In this document: one piece after another, positions 11,301 to 21,109 of the stretch
How the letters are laid out: each line of letters opens with the position of its first letter
Position numbering within the stretch: the stretch's first letter is position 1
DNA from: Manihot esculenta
Lineage: Eukaryota > Streptophyta > Magnoliopsida > Malpighiales > Euphorbiaceae
Direction: 5' to 3'
Assembly (NCBI RefSeq): GCF_001659605.2
Contig: NC_035161.2
Location: forward strand, 40,195,956 to 40,259,955
Length of the DNA: 64,000 nucleotides
Notes under the pieces: model-generated
Databases searched by the model: none
What the model was told of the DNA's origin: nothing
Seen by the model: the letters and a program-made list of their open reading frames with translations, nothing else
Translations under genes and position numbers: made by a program

Positions 11301-13934
11301 CTGTGGGTACATAACCTCCCTAATAAAGCCTGCCTCTTCTAGCTTCTGCACTTCTTCCTGGGTAGCCTGCTGCTTCTCTCTTCCCACTACTCTCTTCTTT
11401 TGCTTTACTGGTTTGGCCTCGGGGAGGACGTTCAATCGGTGTGTCATCACTTTGGGGTCAATTCCAGGCATGTCTGAGGGCTTCCATGCGAAGGTCAGCG
11501 CGTGACTTCGAATCAGGGTCATGACTTCACCTTTTTGTTCTTTGGTGAGGCTGGCATTAAAACTGAAAACCTTGCTTGCATCTGCTTCTGATAAAGGGAA
11601 GGTCTCCAATTCTCCGACTGGCTCTGTCCGGGCTTCTTTTGTTTCATCTCTGACCTCCAGAACTTCTGAGTCAAGTGCTTCTCCAGTTGAGCTTGGCTCT
11701 GTTACCGTGGCCAAGTATACCGCCCTTGCTTCTTCCTGGTTGCCCCTGACCATTCCCACTCCTTCTTCCGTTGGGAACTTGAGTGCCAAATACCTGATGC
11801 TAGTGACAGCTTCAAAGTTGAACAACGCCGGCCTCCCCAAAATCACATTGTAGCTCAGCGGGAGTTTGACCACCACAAACACCTCATGATGGGTGCGAGC
11901 TCTGGGTGCTTCTCCCAAAGTAAGGGCCAACCTTACCTTCCCTTCTACTAGTACTGGTGCTCCTCCGATCCCTTTGATGGGTGACTGGTCTCGAACAAGC
12001 TGTTCCTCTGGGATTCCCATCTGCTGGAAAACCCGATATGGCAATAAATTGACCTTACTCCCATCATCCACCAGAACCTTTTTCACCCGAAAATTATGAA
12101 TGACTGCTTCAATGACAAGTGCGTCATCATGGGGCATCTGAACGCCCTGTGCATCTTCTGAAGAGAAAGCGATGGTCATGGGAGAATGTTCAACGATCTG
12201 CATAACCTCGCCGTTGCTGGTCTCCCCTTCCCGGTTTCTCTTCTTTCCTCGACGGCTCATCCGTCCTCCGGTTCCTCCAACAATCATATTAATAGTCCCA
12301 CTGGACCCATCATTCACTGGTCCGGCTCCAGTTCTCCTGGGCATCTGGGCTGCCGGACCGGGCTGAGGCCTCTGCCCCTCCGGTTTCTTCACAAAATTTT
12401 TGAGATGCCCCCTTTTTATCAGTCTTTCAATCTCCGTGATTAATTGAAAACAGTTATTTGTATCGTGGCCATGTGTCCGGTGGTACTGACAATACTTGTC
12501 GGGATTCCTCTGATCTGCTTCCGACCTCATGGGTTTAGGCCACTGGAGGAACTCCTTATCCTGGACTGCCATGAGCACTTCGGCTCTAGAAGCGTTGAGG
12601 GGAGTAGGCTTCTCGGGCACCCAAGGAGGGAGCACTCGTGGTTCATGAGCCTTGAGAGGAGGGGGAGGCCTTTGATCTCTTCTTTCCCAGGCCTGCTTGT
12701 ACAGCTCAGACCTCTTTCCACGCTTCTTCTCGTGTTTCTCCGGCCTCCCCTCCTCTGGGGCTTTCTCCTTTTCTGCCACCCCTTTGGCAAATCTACTCGT
12801 TACTAAGGCGTCATCCTGCCTTATACACTTTTCTGCCCTCTTCATCAACTCGGCAAGTGAGGTCGGAGGTTTCCTGCTCAGAGAACCAAAAAACTCGGCA
12901 GAGGTTGTTCCCTTTTGCATGGCCTCTACCGCCCTTCCTTCGTCAAGCTCGGGGATCTGCAAGGCCTCCGTGTTGAAACGGGCGACATACTCTCTGAGGG
13001 ATTCACCAGCTTGTTGTCTCACTGTTTCCAGATAGCTCGTCTTTCTTTCTGCTGGTACCCCGGCTACAAAACGGCTGATGAAGCGGATGGCAAGATCTCC
13101 AAAACTCTTAATGCTTCCGGCCTCCAGGCTGTTGAACCATGCCCTCGCTGGTCCCGAGAGGGTTGTTGGGAACACCTTGCACATCAGAGCATCCGACATG
13201 GTTTGCAACTCCATGAAGGTCTTATAGTTCATGACATGCTCCCTCGGGTTACCAGCCCCATTATAGGCCGCCATCGGCGGCATCATAAACTTTTTGGGAA
13301 CGGTCTCCTGCTGCATTACCTTTGAGAAGGGAGAAGAAGTAGGCAAGGAGGTTTGACTCTGATCTTTCTTACCTAGCTCGGCTAGGAGCTGCTCCTTCAA
13401 CCTTTTCAGTTTTTGGTTCATTTTCTCGTCTTCTGGGTTGGATCTTTTGCCCAAACTACATTCTTCCTCCTCTGTTTCAGTTCCCGTTTCCCTGGTTGTT
13501 TCAGCAGAATAGTCGTCCACCTCTTCATTTTCTATCATCTCTCTTGCCCTTCTCCCATGGATTCGGGCCTCCGGTTCTTCCTCTTCTCCGGCATCGTGGT
13601 TGTTAGTTTGGAGGCGGATAGAGGTAGGTCGGGGTTCATCGGTTCTGGGTTCCTCCACTACTGGGAGTGCGTTTACTGGGGTGCTAAGTCCCCTCTGTTG
13701 CATTATCTGCCCCAACCAGTGAGCAGTGGTCTGTAACTGGAGAGCCATGGTTTGAATGTCTTGATTAGACAGGGTCATGGTAGGAGTATTCCCTGCCAAG
13801 CTTGGCGAGGGATTAAGGGAAATAGGGGTTTGGTTATTCATTGTTGTAGGGCTAGAAAAAGAGAACTGCTGCCCATCTTGGGCAGAGCTCAGGTCATTTG
13901 GAATGTTAAGGTTACTTTCTTGGTGGTTTGCCAT
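8355..13934 (-). CDS. gag-pol: Gag-Pol polyprotein of element 1 (Tat-lineage Ty3/gypsy)
   Basis: One uninterrupted frame of 1,859 residues from the first ATG at 13934; upstream codons run into the primer-binding site. It encodes the particle and replication proteins. Order: retrotransposon Gag (about 210-330); a Cys-x2-His-x4-His-x4-Cys knuckle (about 480-495); aspartic protease with VDDGSKVN (about 620); reverse transcriptase with CIDFTDLNKACPKD and the catalytic YVDD (about 995); RNase H (about 1137-1260); a second, archaeal-type RNase H from LYVDGASG (about 1287) to the DENEEAD region (about 1400); integrase with HHCC zinc finger (about 1510-1555) and core residues in WGIDILG, SDNGRQFD and NGQTEVTNR (about 1578-1680). 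The C-terminus ends shortly after a GPF motif, without a chromodomain. The dual RNase H is the main lineage marker. No stops or frameshifts, so it looks functional. Confidence 0.95.
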   Translation of the reverse strand: MANHQESNLNIPNDLSSAQDGQQFSFSSPTTMNNQTPISLNPSPSLAGNTPTMTLSNQDIQTMALQLQTTAHWLGQIMQQRGLSTPVNALPVVEEPRTDEPRPTSIRLQTNNHDAGEEEEPEARIHGRRAREMIENEEVDDYSAETTRETGTETEEEECSLGKRSNPEDEKMNQKLKRLKEQLLAELGKKDQSQTSLPTSSPFSKVMQQETVPKKFMMPPMAAYNGAGNPREHVMNYKTFMELQTMSDALMCKVFPTTLSGPARAWFNSLEAGSIKSFGDLAIRFISRFVAGVPAERKTSYLETVRQQAGESLREYVARFNTEALQIPELDEGRAVEAMQKGTTSAEFFGSLSRKPPTSLAELMKRAEKCIRQDDALVTSRFAKGVAEKEKAPEEGRPEKHEKKRGKRSELYKQAWERRDQRPPPPLKAHEPRVLPPWVPEKPTPLNASRAEVLMAVQDKEFLQWPKPMRSEADQRNPDKYCQYHRTHGHDTNNCFQLITEIERLIKRGHLKNFVKKPEGQRPQPGPAAQMPRRTGAGPVNDGSSGTINMIVGGTGGRMSRRGKKRNREGETSNGEVMQIVEHSPMTIAFSSEDAQGVQMPHDDALVIEAVIHNFRVKKVLVDDGSKVNLLPYRVFQQMGIPEEQLVRDQSPIKGIGGAPVLVEGKVRLALTLGEAPRARTHHEVFVVVKLPLSYNVILGRPALFNFEAVTSIRYLALKFPTEEGVGMVRGNQEEARAVYLATVTEPSSTGEALDSEVLEVRDETKEARTEPVGELETFPLSEADASKVFSFNASLTKEQKGEVMTLIRSHALTFAWKPSDMPGIDPKVMTHRLNVLPEAKPVKQKKRVVGREKQQATQEEVQKLEEAGFIREVMYPQWLANPVLVKKANGKYRMCIDFTDLNKACPKDCYPLPDINKMVDSTAGFDYMSSLDAMSGYHQIPMEKTDEEKTSFITEDGTYCYKAMPFGLRNAGATYQRLMNKIFKNQIGRNVEVYVDDMVVKSSTFQQHVADLKEIFGVLDQYRMKLNPAKCAFFIRGGKFLGYMVSGKGIEPNPEKVEAILNMPEPTCVRDVQRLTGRVVALNRFMSRSAEKCLPFFKKLRKVPNFEWTKDCQEAFAELKKYLSSPHVLSSPIKGEELLIYLAASEQAVSAVLVRVEEGEQKPVFYISKVLRDTEVRYSSIEKLAYALLLAVRKFKVYLEGHQGVVMTDQPLKKILRRPETSGRMLAWSVEISPYCLEYRPRTAIKSQALADFIAECSFNEEKEGSSSEIPRKEGEGELSQEFSWKLYVDGASGSEGSGAGIMLKGPEGFRVCYALRLEFKASNNMAEYEALVNGMLVASEIGVTDLEVNSDSQLVINQVTGVYQARDPVMQNYLDKVKTIEAELTERGVIVRFQRIPRDENEEADLLSRLTKEELEQLPDEVYIQHVLTPAYKKTNTVLQVEQSLTWMSPYLKYLEKGELPEDKDEAKKIAARAANYQVIRGTLYRKGKSSPWLRCVSPEEAVKVMEEIHRGLCGAHEGAGTLANKIFRQGYYWPTVKKEAEEFVRRCDVCQRFANAIRTPATPQASISSPWPFSQWGIDILGPFPKTTGQRKFVVVAVEYFSKWPEAEAIATITARKMIDFVWGHIICRFGIPRVLISDNGRQFDCSTFRAFTTNIGIWHKFSSIAHPQTNGQTEVTNRAILQGLKKRLDGAKENWAEELNSILWALRTTPRTPTKETPFALAYGTEAVVPIELQIPTHRIQFVSEDTNGDKLRSNLDALEEVREEAQVRTAVYQQRAARYYNQRVRERSLKVGDLTLRNLEATGKRAAAGKLAPTWEGPFKVTKVVRPGVYRIEDMQGNPEPHAWNIQHLKRYFP

Positions 13935-13995
13935 CGTGGATCTCAGTGGGTTTTGAAAGTGAAAACTCCGGTGATGAAAAGATCTCCTTCGTTTT

Positions 13996-14011
13996 CCCAC
14001 AGACGGCGCCA
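13996..14011 (-). other. Primer-binding site of element 1
   Basis: The minus strand reads TGGCGCCGTCTGTGGG, two bases inside the 5' LTR. TGG at the start pairs with a tRNA CCA end. I do not assign the tRNA. The same 16 bases occur at the matching place in element 2. Confidence 0.85.
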
Positions 14012-14013
14012 AT

Positions 14014-14501
14014 TGATGATCTGAGATCCAATAGAATAGGGTTTTACAAGGGTTCTTGTATTATATAATCAAGATTAAACTTTCTGAGGAGGGGACTCCT
14101 TTTTTATACATTGTCTTGCTTGCTGGTGACGTGTAAAGGTCTCTCCAGGATTGGGCCACGCGTCTCTGCCATACAGATTCGGGTGTACTAGGGTATCAGC
14201 TGCCTGCTACATGCGTAACGGCCTCTGATTCTCCTCATGCGTACGTTCGAGCGGATCTGCCAGGCTGTCTGGTGAGTACTGTTCTGGACCCCGGGCTGGG
14301 CCGAGAGTTGGGCTGGACGCTGGGCCTGAGAGGGGTCTGCTGGTCAGGGATCAGGCTGGAGAGGAAGCTTGGTCGAGCCCGGCCCGGAAGCTGGAATGAG
14401 CCAGGCTTGTTGGGGGGTATCAAGTACGTGGGCCTCTGTGTCATGGGCCTTTGGCTGTGGTCAAGCCCCTGTTCTGGGGTGAAGAAATCCAGCGGTCATC
14501 A
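14014..14501 (-). repeat. Element 1 LTR, right copy (5' LTR, promoter-bearing)
   Basis: 488 bp, nearly identical to 975-1462. In the element's orientation it begins TGATGACCGCTGGATTTCTT and ends GATCATCA. The start sequence is shared with element 2 and with the solo LTR at 41551, so all three belong to one family. Confidence 0.95.
14101..14108 (-). promoter_or_regulatory. Candidate TATA box in the 5' LTR of element 1
   Basis: The minus strand reads TGTATAAAAAAGG about 395 bp into the LTR, leaving a U3 of about 400 bp and a short R/U5. Position and sequence fit an LTR core promoter, but no start site can be seen directly. Confidence 0.5.
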
Positions 14502-14506
14502 CATAA

Positions 14507-14589
14507 TATCATATATATTGGAACCCATGCATGATATGATGATCATTAAATTATTAGTGATTATAATTGTCAAGAATTTTGTGGCCAAT
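14507..14589. other. Host DNA between elements 1 and 2
   Basis: 83 bp of AT-rich host sequence separates the target duplication of element 1 (14502-14506) from that of element 2 (14590-14594). It shows that the two elements are separate insertions, not one recombined unit. Confidence 0.85.
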
Positions 14590-14594
14590 CTATA

Positions 14595-15293
14595 TGATAA
14601 ATATGTTCCTCTTCCTGGTCCATGATAGATTTGGTTTTCTTCTGGGTCCCTTCTTGCTGGGCTCCCTGGTGGATCTCTCCATGTTCTTCCTGGTGAAAGG
14701 ACCTGTAAATAAGAAAGAATGGTCAGGGGCCTACCGGGTGTGCCCCGGCAGAGGCCCTCCGACGCTCAAGTCAGATTTTATGGCTCAGAGTAGTATATTT
14801 AGGCAAGGGTTACAGTAAGAATAAAAATGGTGTCCAGGAAGGAGAAGGAAGAAGAAGAGAGTCCCCTCTGCGTGGCCTCTACCGTGATATATATATCTGA
14901 CTCTCTGCCACAATGCTAGCTGTCTTCTGTCGCCTAGCTCCGTATGTACGGATGTGTCAGGTGCCTGCTCCATGCGTAACGGCCATTAATTCTCTTCTGA
15001 TACGTATGATTCTCCTCTGATACGCATGCGGAAGGACCTACCAGCGGGGCATCTTGGTCATTTTCCCCTTTCCGGGCTGGGTTGAATGGTAGGGCTGAAG
15101 TTGAGCCTGGTGAGGGCCTGATTACTGGGCCGAGAGGTTTGGGCCGGTTTGATTGAGGAGTCTAAGCGGATTCCGGCCCTGTGACTGAGCGGGCTGGACC
15201 TGGCTCTCGAGGGGAATATTGAAGCCTTCGGATCATGGACTGTTTTCATGGGCCTGGCCTTTATACCGGGGTGAAGAAATCCAGCGATCATCA
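14595..15293 (-). repeat. Element 2 LTR, left copy (3' LTR)
   Basis: 699 bp, beginning TGATAAATATG and ending CAGCGATCATCA on the plus strand. It is similar to the element 1 LTR in the CATGCGTAACGGCC region and at the final 25 bp, but about 210 bp longer. Confidence 0.95.
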
Positions 15294-15939
15294 ATTGCCC
15301 CTTTATCTCCTCAGCAGTTATTCCATGACTGGTGAGGGGATAAATCTTTAATTTCTATTCATGACCGTGTGGTCTGAGAACTGCTCCTGTCGAAAGTATC
15401 CCTTTCTTGCCTTTTCATTATTTTTGCCTGAGCGTTGGACTCTTGTGTATGTTTTTTGCCCCTGAGTATTTATGGGCTGTCTTCTTTCGAGCATTTTGCG
15501 GGCTCTTTGTTGCTTGGACCTTTCTCTAGGTCAGCTGAGTTGGTTTAGTATGAGCGGTCAATTCTCGAGGTCGTTGCCTCTCATGATTGCCCCTGATTCT
15601 CCGTTTGGCTTTGTATTTTGGTATGCAGTTTGCTTAGGAATCGCTTTGCCTTAATTCGGTCTGTCTTATCGGGTTTACCAGTACTGCGCTCGTTTTCTTG
15701 AGATCGGCATGATGCTTTGGTACTTTTGGCTGTTGTGTGAGATTAAAGTCTCTCTACCTGATGACTTGAGCTCCTTTGGGAGGTCGGAGTTTAGCTTTTT
15801 CATTTATGGTCCCGTGCCCCAATCTTTTATGTGAGATCAGAACTATGTTCTTTATGAGTTGTTTTTGCTTGTTGCACCGGATGATCTTGGGGATTCTGGC
15901 TATTTTTGCTCCGGGAGATCTTTGAGATCTTTGCCGGTC
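15294..15939. other. 3' region of element 2 next to the LTR
   Basis: Starts with a polypurine tract (minus strand GGAGATAAAGGGGCAAT) adjoining the LTR and continues with sequence resembling the region beside the LTR and antisense gene leader in element 1. The antisense gene itself is absent; after about 550 bp the sequence passes directly into tandem repeats at 15880-15940. Confidence 0.6.
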
Positions 15940-16620
15940 TTCTACCTCAGTGAGGTCTCCTGCCTCATTGAGGGCTTCTGCCTCAGTGAGGTTTTTCTGC
16001 CTCTTTGAGGTCTTATGCCTCTTTGAGGTCTTATGCCTCTTTGAGGTCTTCTGCCTCTTTGAGGTCTTCTGCCTCTTTGAGGTCTTCTGCCTCTTTTGAG
16101 GTCTTCTGCCTCATTGAGGTCTTCTGCCTCTTTTGAGGTCTTCTGCCTCATTGAGGTCTTCTGCCTCTTTTGAGGTCTTCTGCCTCATTGAGGTCTTCTG
16201 CCTCTTTTGAGGTCTTCTGCCTCATTGAGGTCTTCTGCCTCTTTTGAGGTCTTCTGCCTCATTGAGGTCTTCTGCCTCTTTTGAGGTCTTCTGCCTCTTT
16301 TGAGGTCTTCTGCCTCATTGAGGTCTTCTGCCTCTTTTGAGGTCTTCTGCCTCTTTTGAGGTCTTCTGCCTCATTGAGGTCTTCTGCCTCTTTTGAGGTC
16401 TTCTGCCTCATTGAGGTCTTCTGCCTCTTTGAGGTCTTCTGCCTCATTGAGGTCTTCTGCCTCTTTTGAGGTCTTCTGCCTCTTTTGAGGTCTTCTGCCT
16501 CATTGAGGTCTTCTGCCTCTTTTGAGGTCTTCTGCCTCATTGAGGTCTTCTGCCTCTTTTGAGGTCTTCTGCCTCTTTTGAGGTCTTCTGCCTCATTGAG
16601 GTCTTCTGCCTCTTTTGAGG
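15940..16620. repeat. 18/19-bp tandem array of element 2
   Basis: Short units of GAGGTCTTCTGCCTCTTT (18 bp, or 19 bp with an extra T) alternate with GAGGTCTTCTGCCTCATT. The GAGGTCTTCT half is shared with the 27-bp array that follows, so the two arrays have a common origin. Confidence 0.9.
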
Positions 16621-19600
16621 TCTTCTTTTGTCAAGACCTCGTTGAGGTCTTCTTTTGCTAGGACCTCCTTGAGGTCTTCTTTTGCCAGGACCTCAGTGAG
16701 GTCTTCTTTTGTCAAGACCTTATTGAGGTCTTCTTTTGTCAAGACCTTATTGAGGTCTTCTTTTGCTAGGACCTCAGTGAGGTCTTCTTTTACTAGGACC
16801 TCAGTGAGGTCTTCTTTTGTCAAGACCTTATTGAGGTCTTCTTTTGCTAGGACCTCAGTGAGGTCTTCTTTTACTAGGACCTCAGTGAGGTCTTCTTTTG
16901 TCAAGACCTTATTGAGGTCTTCTTTTGCTAGGACCTCAGTGAGGTCTTCTTTTGTCAAGACCTTATTGAGGTCTTCTTTTGACAGGACCTCAGTAGGGTC
17001 TTCTTTTGTCAAGACCTCGTTGAGGTCTTCTTTTGCTAGGACCTCCTTGAGGTCTTCTTTTGCCAGGACCTCAATGAGGTCTTCTTTTGTCAAGACCTTA
17101 TTGAGGTCTTCTTTTGTCAAGACCTTATTGAGGTCTTCTTTTGCTAGGACCTCAGTGAGGTCTTCTTTTACTAGGACCTCAGTGAGGTCTTCTTTTGTCA
17201 AGACCTTATTGAGGTCTTCTTTTGCTAGGACCTCAGTGAGGTCTTCTTTTGCTAGGACCTCAGTGAGGTCTTCTTTTACTAGGACCTCAGTGAGGTCTTC
17301 TTTTGTCAAGACCTCGTTGAGGTCTTCTTTACTAGGACCTCAGTGAGGTCTTCTTTTGTCAAGACCTTATTGAGGTCTTCTTTTGCTAGGACCTCAGTGA
17401 GGTCTTCTTTTACTAGGACCTCAGTGAGGTCTTCTTTTGTCAAGACCTTATTGAGGTCTTCTTTTGCTAGGACCTCAGTGAGGTCTTCTTTTGTCAAGAC
17501 CTTATTGAGGTCTTCTTTTGACAGGACCTCAGTGAGGTCTTCTTTTGTCAAGACCTCGTTGAGGTCTTCTTTTGCTAGGACCTCCTTGAGGTCTTCTTTT
17601 GCCAGGACCTCAGTGAGGTCTTCTTTTGTCAAGACCTTATTGAGGTCTTCTTTTGTCAAGACCTTATTGAGGTCTTCTTTTGCTAGGACCTCAGTGAGGT
17701 CTTCTTTTACTAGGACCTCAGTGAGGTCTTCTTTTGTCAAGACCTTATTGAGGTCTTCTTTTGCTAGGACCTCAGTGAGGTCTTCTTTTACTAGGACCTC
17801 AGTGAGGTCTTCTTTTGTCAAGACCTTATTGAGGTCTTCTTTTGCTAGGACCTCAGTGAGGTCTTCTTTTGTCAAGACCTTATTGAGGTCTTCTTTTGAC
17901 AGGACCTCAGTGAGGTCTTCTTTTGTCAAGACCTCGTTGAGGTCTTCTTTTGCTAGGACCTCCTTGAGGTCTTCTTTTGCCAGGACCTCAGTGAGGTCTT
18001 CTTTTGTCAAGACCTTATTGAGGTCTTCTTTTGTCAAGACCTTATTGAGGTCTTCTTTTGCTAGGACCTCAGTGAGGTCTTCTTTTACTAGGACCTCAGT
18101 GAGGTCTTCTTTTGTCAAGACCTTATTGAGGTCTTCTTTTGCTAGGACCTCAGTGAGGTCTTCTTTTGCTAGGACCTCAGTGAGGTCTTCTTTTACTAGG
18201 ACCTCAGTGAGGTCTTCTTTTGTCAAGACCTCGTTGAGGTCTTCTTTACTAGGACCTCAGTGAGGTCTTCTTTTGTCAAGACCTTATTGAGGTCTTCTTT
18301 TGCTAGGACCTCAGTGAGGTCTTCTTTTACTAGGACCTCAGTGAGGTCTTCTTTTGTCAAGACCTTATTGAGGTCTTCTTTTGCTAGGACCTCAGTGAGG
18401 TCTTCTTTTGTCAAGACCTTATTGAGGTCTTCTTTTGACAGGACCTCAGTGAGGTCTTCTTTTGTCAAGACCTCGTTGAGGTCTTCTTTTGCTAGGACCT
18501 CCTTGAGGTCTTCTTTTGCCAGGACCTCAGTGAGGTCTTCTTTTGTCAAGACCTTATTGAGGTCTTCTTTTGTCAAGACCTTATTGAGGTCTTCTTTTGT
18601 CAAGACCTTATTGAGGTCTTCTTTTGCTAGGACCTCAGTGAGGTCTTCTTTTACTAGGACCTCAGTGAGGTCTTCTTTTGTCAAGACCTTATTGAGGTCT
18701 TCTTTTGCTAGGACCTCAGTGAGGTCTTCTTTTGCTAGGACCTCAGTGAGGTCTTCTTTTACTAGGACCTCAGTGAGGTCTTCTTTTGTCAAGACCTCGT
18801 TGAGGTCTTCTTTTGCTAGGACCTCCTTGAGGTCTTCTTTTACTAGGACCTCAGTGAGGTCTTCTTTTGTCAAGACCTTATTGAGGTCTTCTTTTGCTAG
18901 GACCTCAGTGAGGTCTTCTTTTGTCAAGACCTTATTGAGGTCTTCTTTTGACAGGACCTCAGTGAGGTCTTCTTTTGTCAAGACCTCGTTGAGGTCTTCT
19001 TTTGCTAGGACCTCCTTGAGGTCTTCTTTTGCCAGGACCTCAGTGAGGTCTTCTTTTGTCAAGACCTTATTGAGGTCTTCTTTTGTCAAGACCTTATTGA
19101 GGTCTTCTTTTGCTAGGACCTCAGTGAGGTCTTCTTTTACTAGGACCTCAGTGAGGTCTTCTTTTGTCAAGACCTTATTGAGGTCTTCTTTTGCTAGGAC
19201 CTCAGTGAGGTCTTCTTTTGCTAGGACCTCAGTGAGGTCTTCTTTTACTAGGACCTCAGTGAGGTCTTCTTTTGTCAAGACCTCGTTGAGGTCTTCTTTA
19301 CTAGGACCTCAGTGAGGTCTTCTTTTGTCAAGACCTTATTGAGGTCTTCTTTTGCTAGGACCTCAGTGAGGTCTTCTTTTACTAGGACCTCAGTGAGGTC
19401 TTCTTTTGTCAAGACCTTATTGAGGTCTTCTTTTGCTAGGACCTCAGTGAGGTCTTCTTTTGTCAAGACCTTATTGAGGTCTTCTTTTGACAGGACCTCA
19501 GTGAGGTCTTCTTTTGTCAAGACCTCGTTGAGGTCTTCTTTTGCTAGGACCTCCTTGAGGTCTTCTTTTGCCAGGACCTCAGTGAGGTCTTCTTTTGTCA

Positions 19601-21075
19601 AGACCTTATTGAGGTCTTCTTTTGTCAAGACCTTATTGAGGTCTTCTTTTGTCAAGACCTTATTGAGGTCTTCTTTTGCTAGGACCTCAGTGAGGTCTTC
19701 TTTTACTAGGACCTCAGTGAGGTCTTCTTTTGTCAAGACCTTATTGAGGTCTTCTTTTGCTAGGACCTCAGTGAGGTCTTCTTTTGCTAGGACCTCAGTG
19801 AGGTCTTCTTTTACTAGGACCTCAGTGAGGTCTTCTTTTGTCAAGACCTCGTTGAGGTCTTCTTTTGCTAGGACCTCCTTGAGGTCTTCTTTTACTAGGA
19901 CCTCAGTGAGGTCTTCTTTTGTCAAGACCTTATTGAGGTCTTCTTTTGCTAGGACCTCAGTGAGGTCTTCTTTTGTCAAGACCTTATTGAGGTCTTCTTT
20001 TGACAGGACCTCAGTGAGGTCTTCTTTTGTCAAGACCTCGTTGAGGTCTTCTTTTGCTAGGACCTCCTTGAGGTCTTCTTTTGCCAGGACCTCAGTGAGG
20101 TCTTCTTTTGTCAAGACCTTATTGAGGTCTTCTTTTGTCAAGACCTTATTGAGGTCTTCTTTTGCTAGGACCTCAGTGAGGTCTTCTTTTACTAGGACCT
20201 CAGTGAGGTCTTCTTTTGTCAAGACCTTATTGAGGTCTTCTTTTGCTAGGACCTCAGTGAGGTCTTCTTTTGCTAGGACCTCAGTGAGGTCTTCTTTTAC
20301 TAGGACCTCAGTGAGGTCTTCTTTTGTCAAGACCTCGTTGAGGTCTTCTTTACTAGGACCTCAGTGAGGTCTTCTTTTGTCAAGACCTTATTGAGGTCTT
20401 CTTTTGCTAGGACCTCAGTGAGGTCTTCTTTTACTAGGACCTCAGTGAGGTCTTCTTTTGTCAAGACCTTATTGAGGTCTTCTTTTGCTAGGACCTCAGT
20501 GAGGTCTTCTTTTGTCAAGACCTTATTGAGGTCTTCTTTTGACAGGACCTCAGTGAGGTCTTCTTTTGTCAAGACCTCGTTGAGGTCTTCTTTTGCTAGG
20601 ACCTCCTTGATGTCTTCTTTTGCCAGGACCTCAGTGAGGTCTTCTTTTGTCAAGACCTTATTGAGGTCTTCTTTTGTCAAGACCTTATTGAGGTCTTCTT
20701 TTGCTAGGACCTCAGTGAGGTCTTCTTTTACTAGGACCTCAGTGAGGTCTTCTTTTGTCAAGACCTTATTGAGGTCTTCTTTTGCTAGGACCTCAGTGAG
20801 GTCTTCTTTTGCTAGGACCTCAGTGAGGTCTTCTTTTACTAGGACCTCGTTGAGGTCTTCTTTTGTCAAGACCTCGTTGAGGTCTTCTTTTGCTAGGACC
20901 TCCTTGAGGTCTTCTTTTGCCAGGACCTCAGTGAGGTCTTCTTTTGTCAAGACCTTATTGAGGTCTTCTTTTGTCAAGACCTTATTGAGGTCTTCTTTTG
21001 CTAGGACCTCAGTGAGGTCTTCTTTTACTAGGACCTCAGTGAGGTCTTCTTTTGTCAAGACCTCGTTGAGGTCTT
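16620..21075. repeat. 27-bp palindromic minisatellite with higher-order repeats
   Basis: About 165 copies of a 27-bp unit such as GAGGTCTTCTTTTGCTAGGA followed by CCTCAGT. Each unit carries GAGGTC and GACCTC as an inverted pair and can fold on itself. Variants (GCTAGG, ACTAGG, GTCAAG, GACAGG, GCCAGG) recur in a fixed order, making higher-order units of about 917, 1,052 and 1,052 bp plus part-units at each end. A single 26-bp unit with one T fewer marks each boundary near 17326, 18243, 19295 and 20347. The period is a multiple of three and stops are rare, so long frames stay open on both strands; I treat these as a by-product, not genes. Exact copy number depends on assembly. Confidence 0.95.
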
Positions 21076-21109
21076 CTCTTGGTGGGACCTCAGTGAGGTC
21101 TTCTTTGCC

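Larger units (their letters stand above)
975..14501 (-). mobile_element. Element 1: intact Tat-lineage Ty3/gypsy LTR retrotransposon
   Basis: The element is 13,527 bp, bounded by two 488-bp LTRs (975-1462 and 14014-14501) that start TG and end CA. A 5-bp target duplication CATAA flanks it (970-974 and 14502-14506). The order along its sense (minus) strand is 5' LTR, primer-binding site, gag-pol, tandem-repeat block, a gene encoded on the opposite strand, polypurine tract and 3' LTR. Two RNase H domains and the absence of a chromodomain place it in the Tat branch (Retand/Grande/Ogre relatives) of plant Ty3/gypsy elements. The LTRs show a single difference (1232 A versus 14271 G), so the insertion is young. 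Both gene sets look open, so the element may still be competent. Assignment to a named family would need a database comparison. Confidence 0.95.

Noticed and set aside
8953..14024. Plus-strand frames opposite gag-pol
   Set aside because: Shadows of the long minus-strand gag-pol frame; no motifs.
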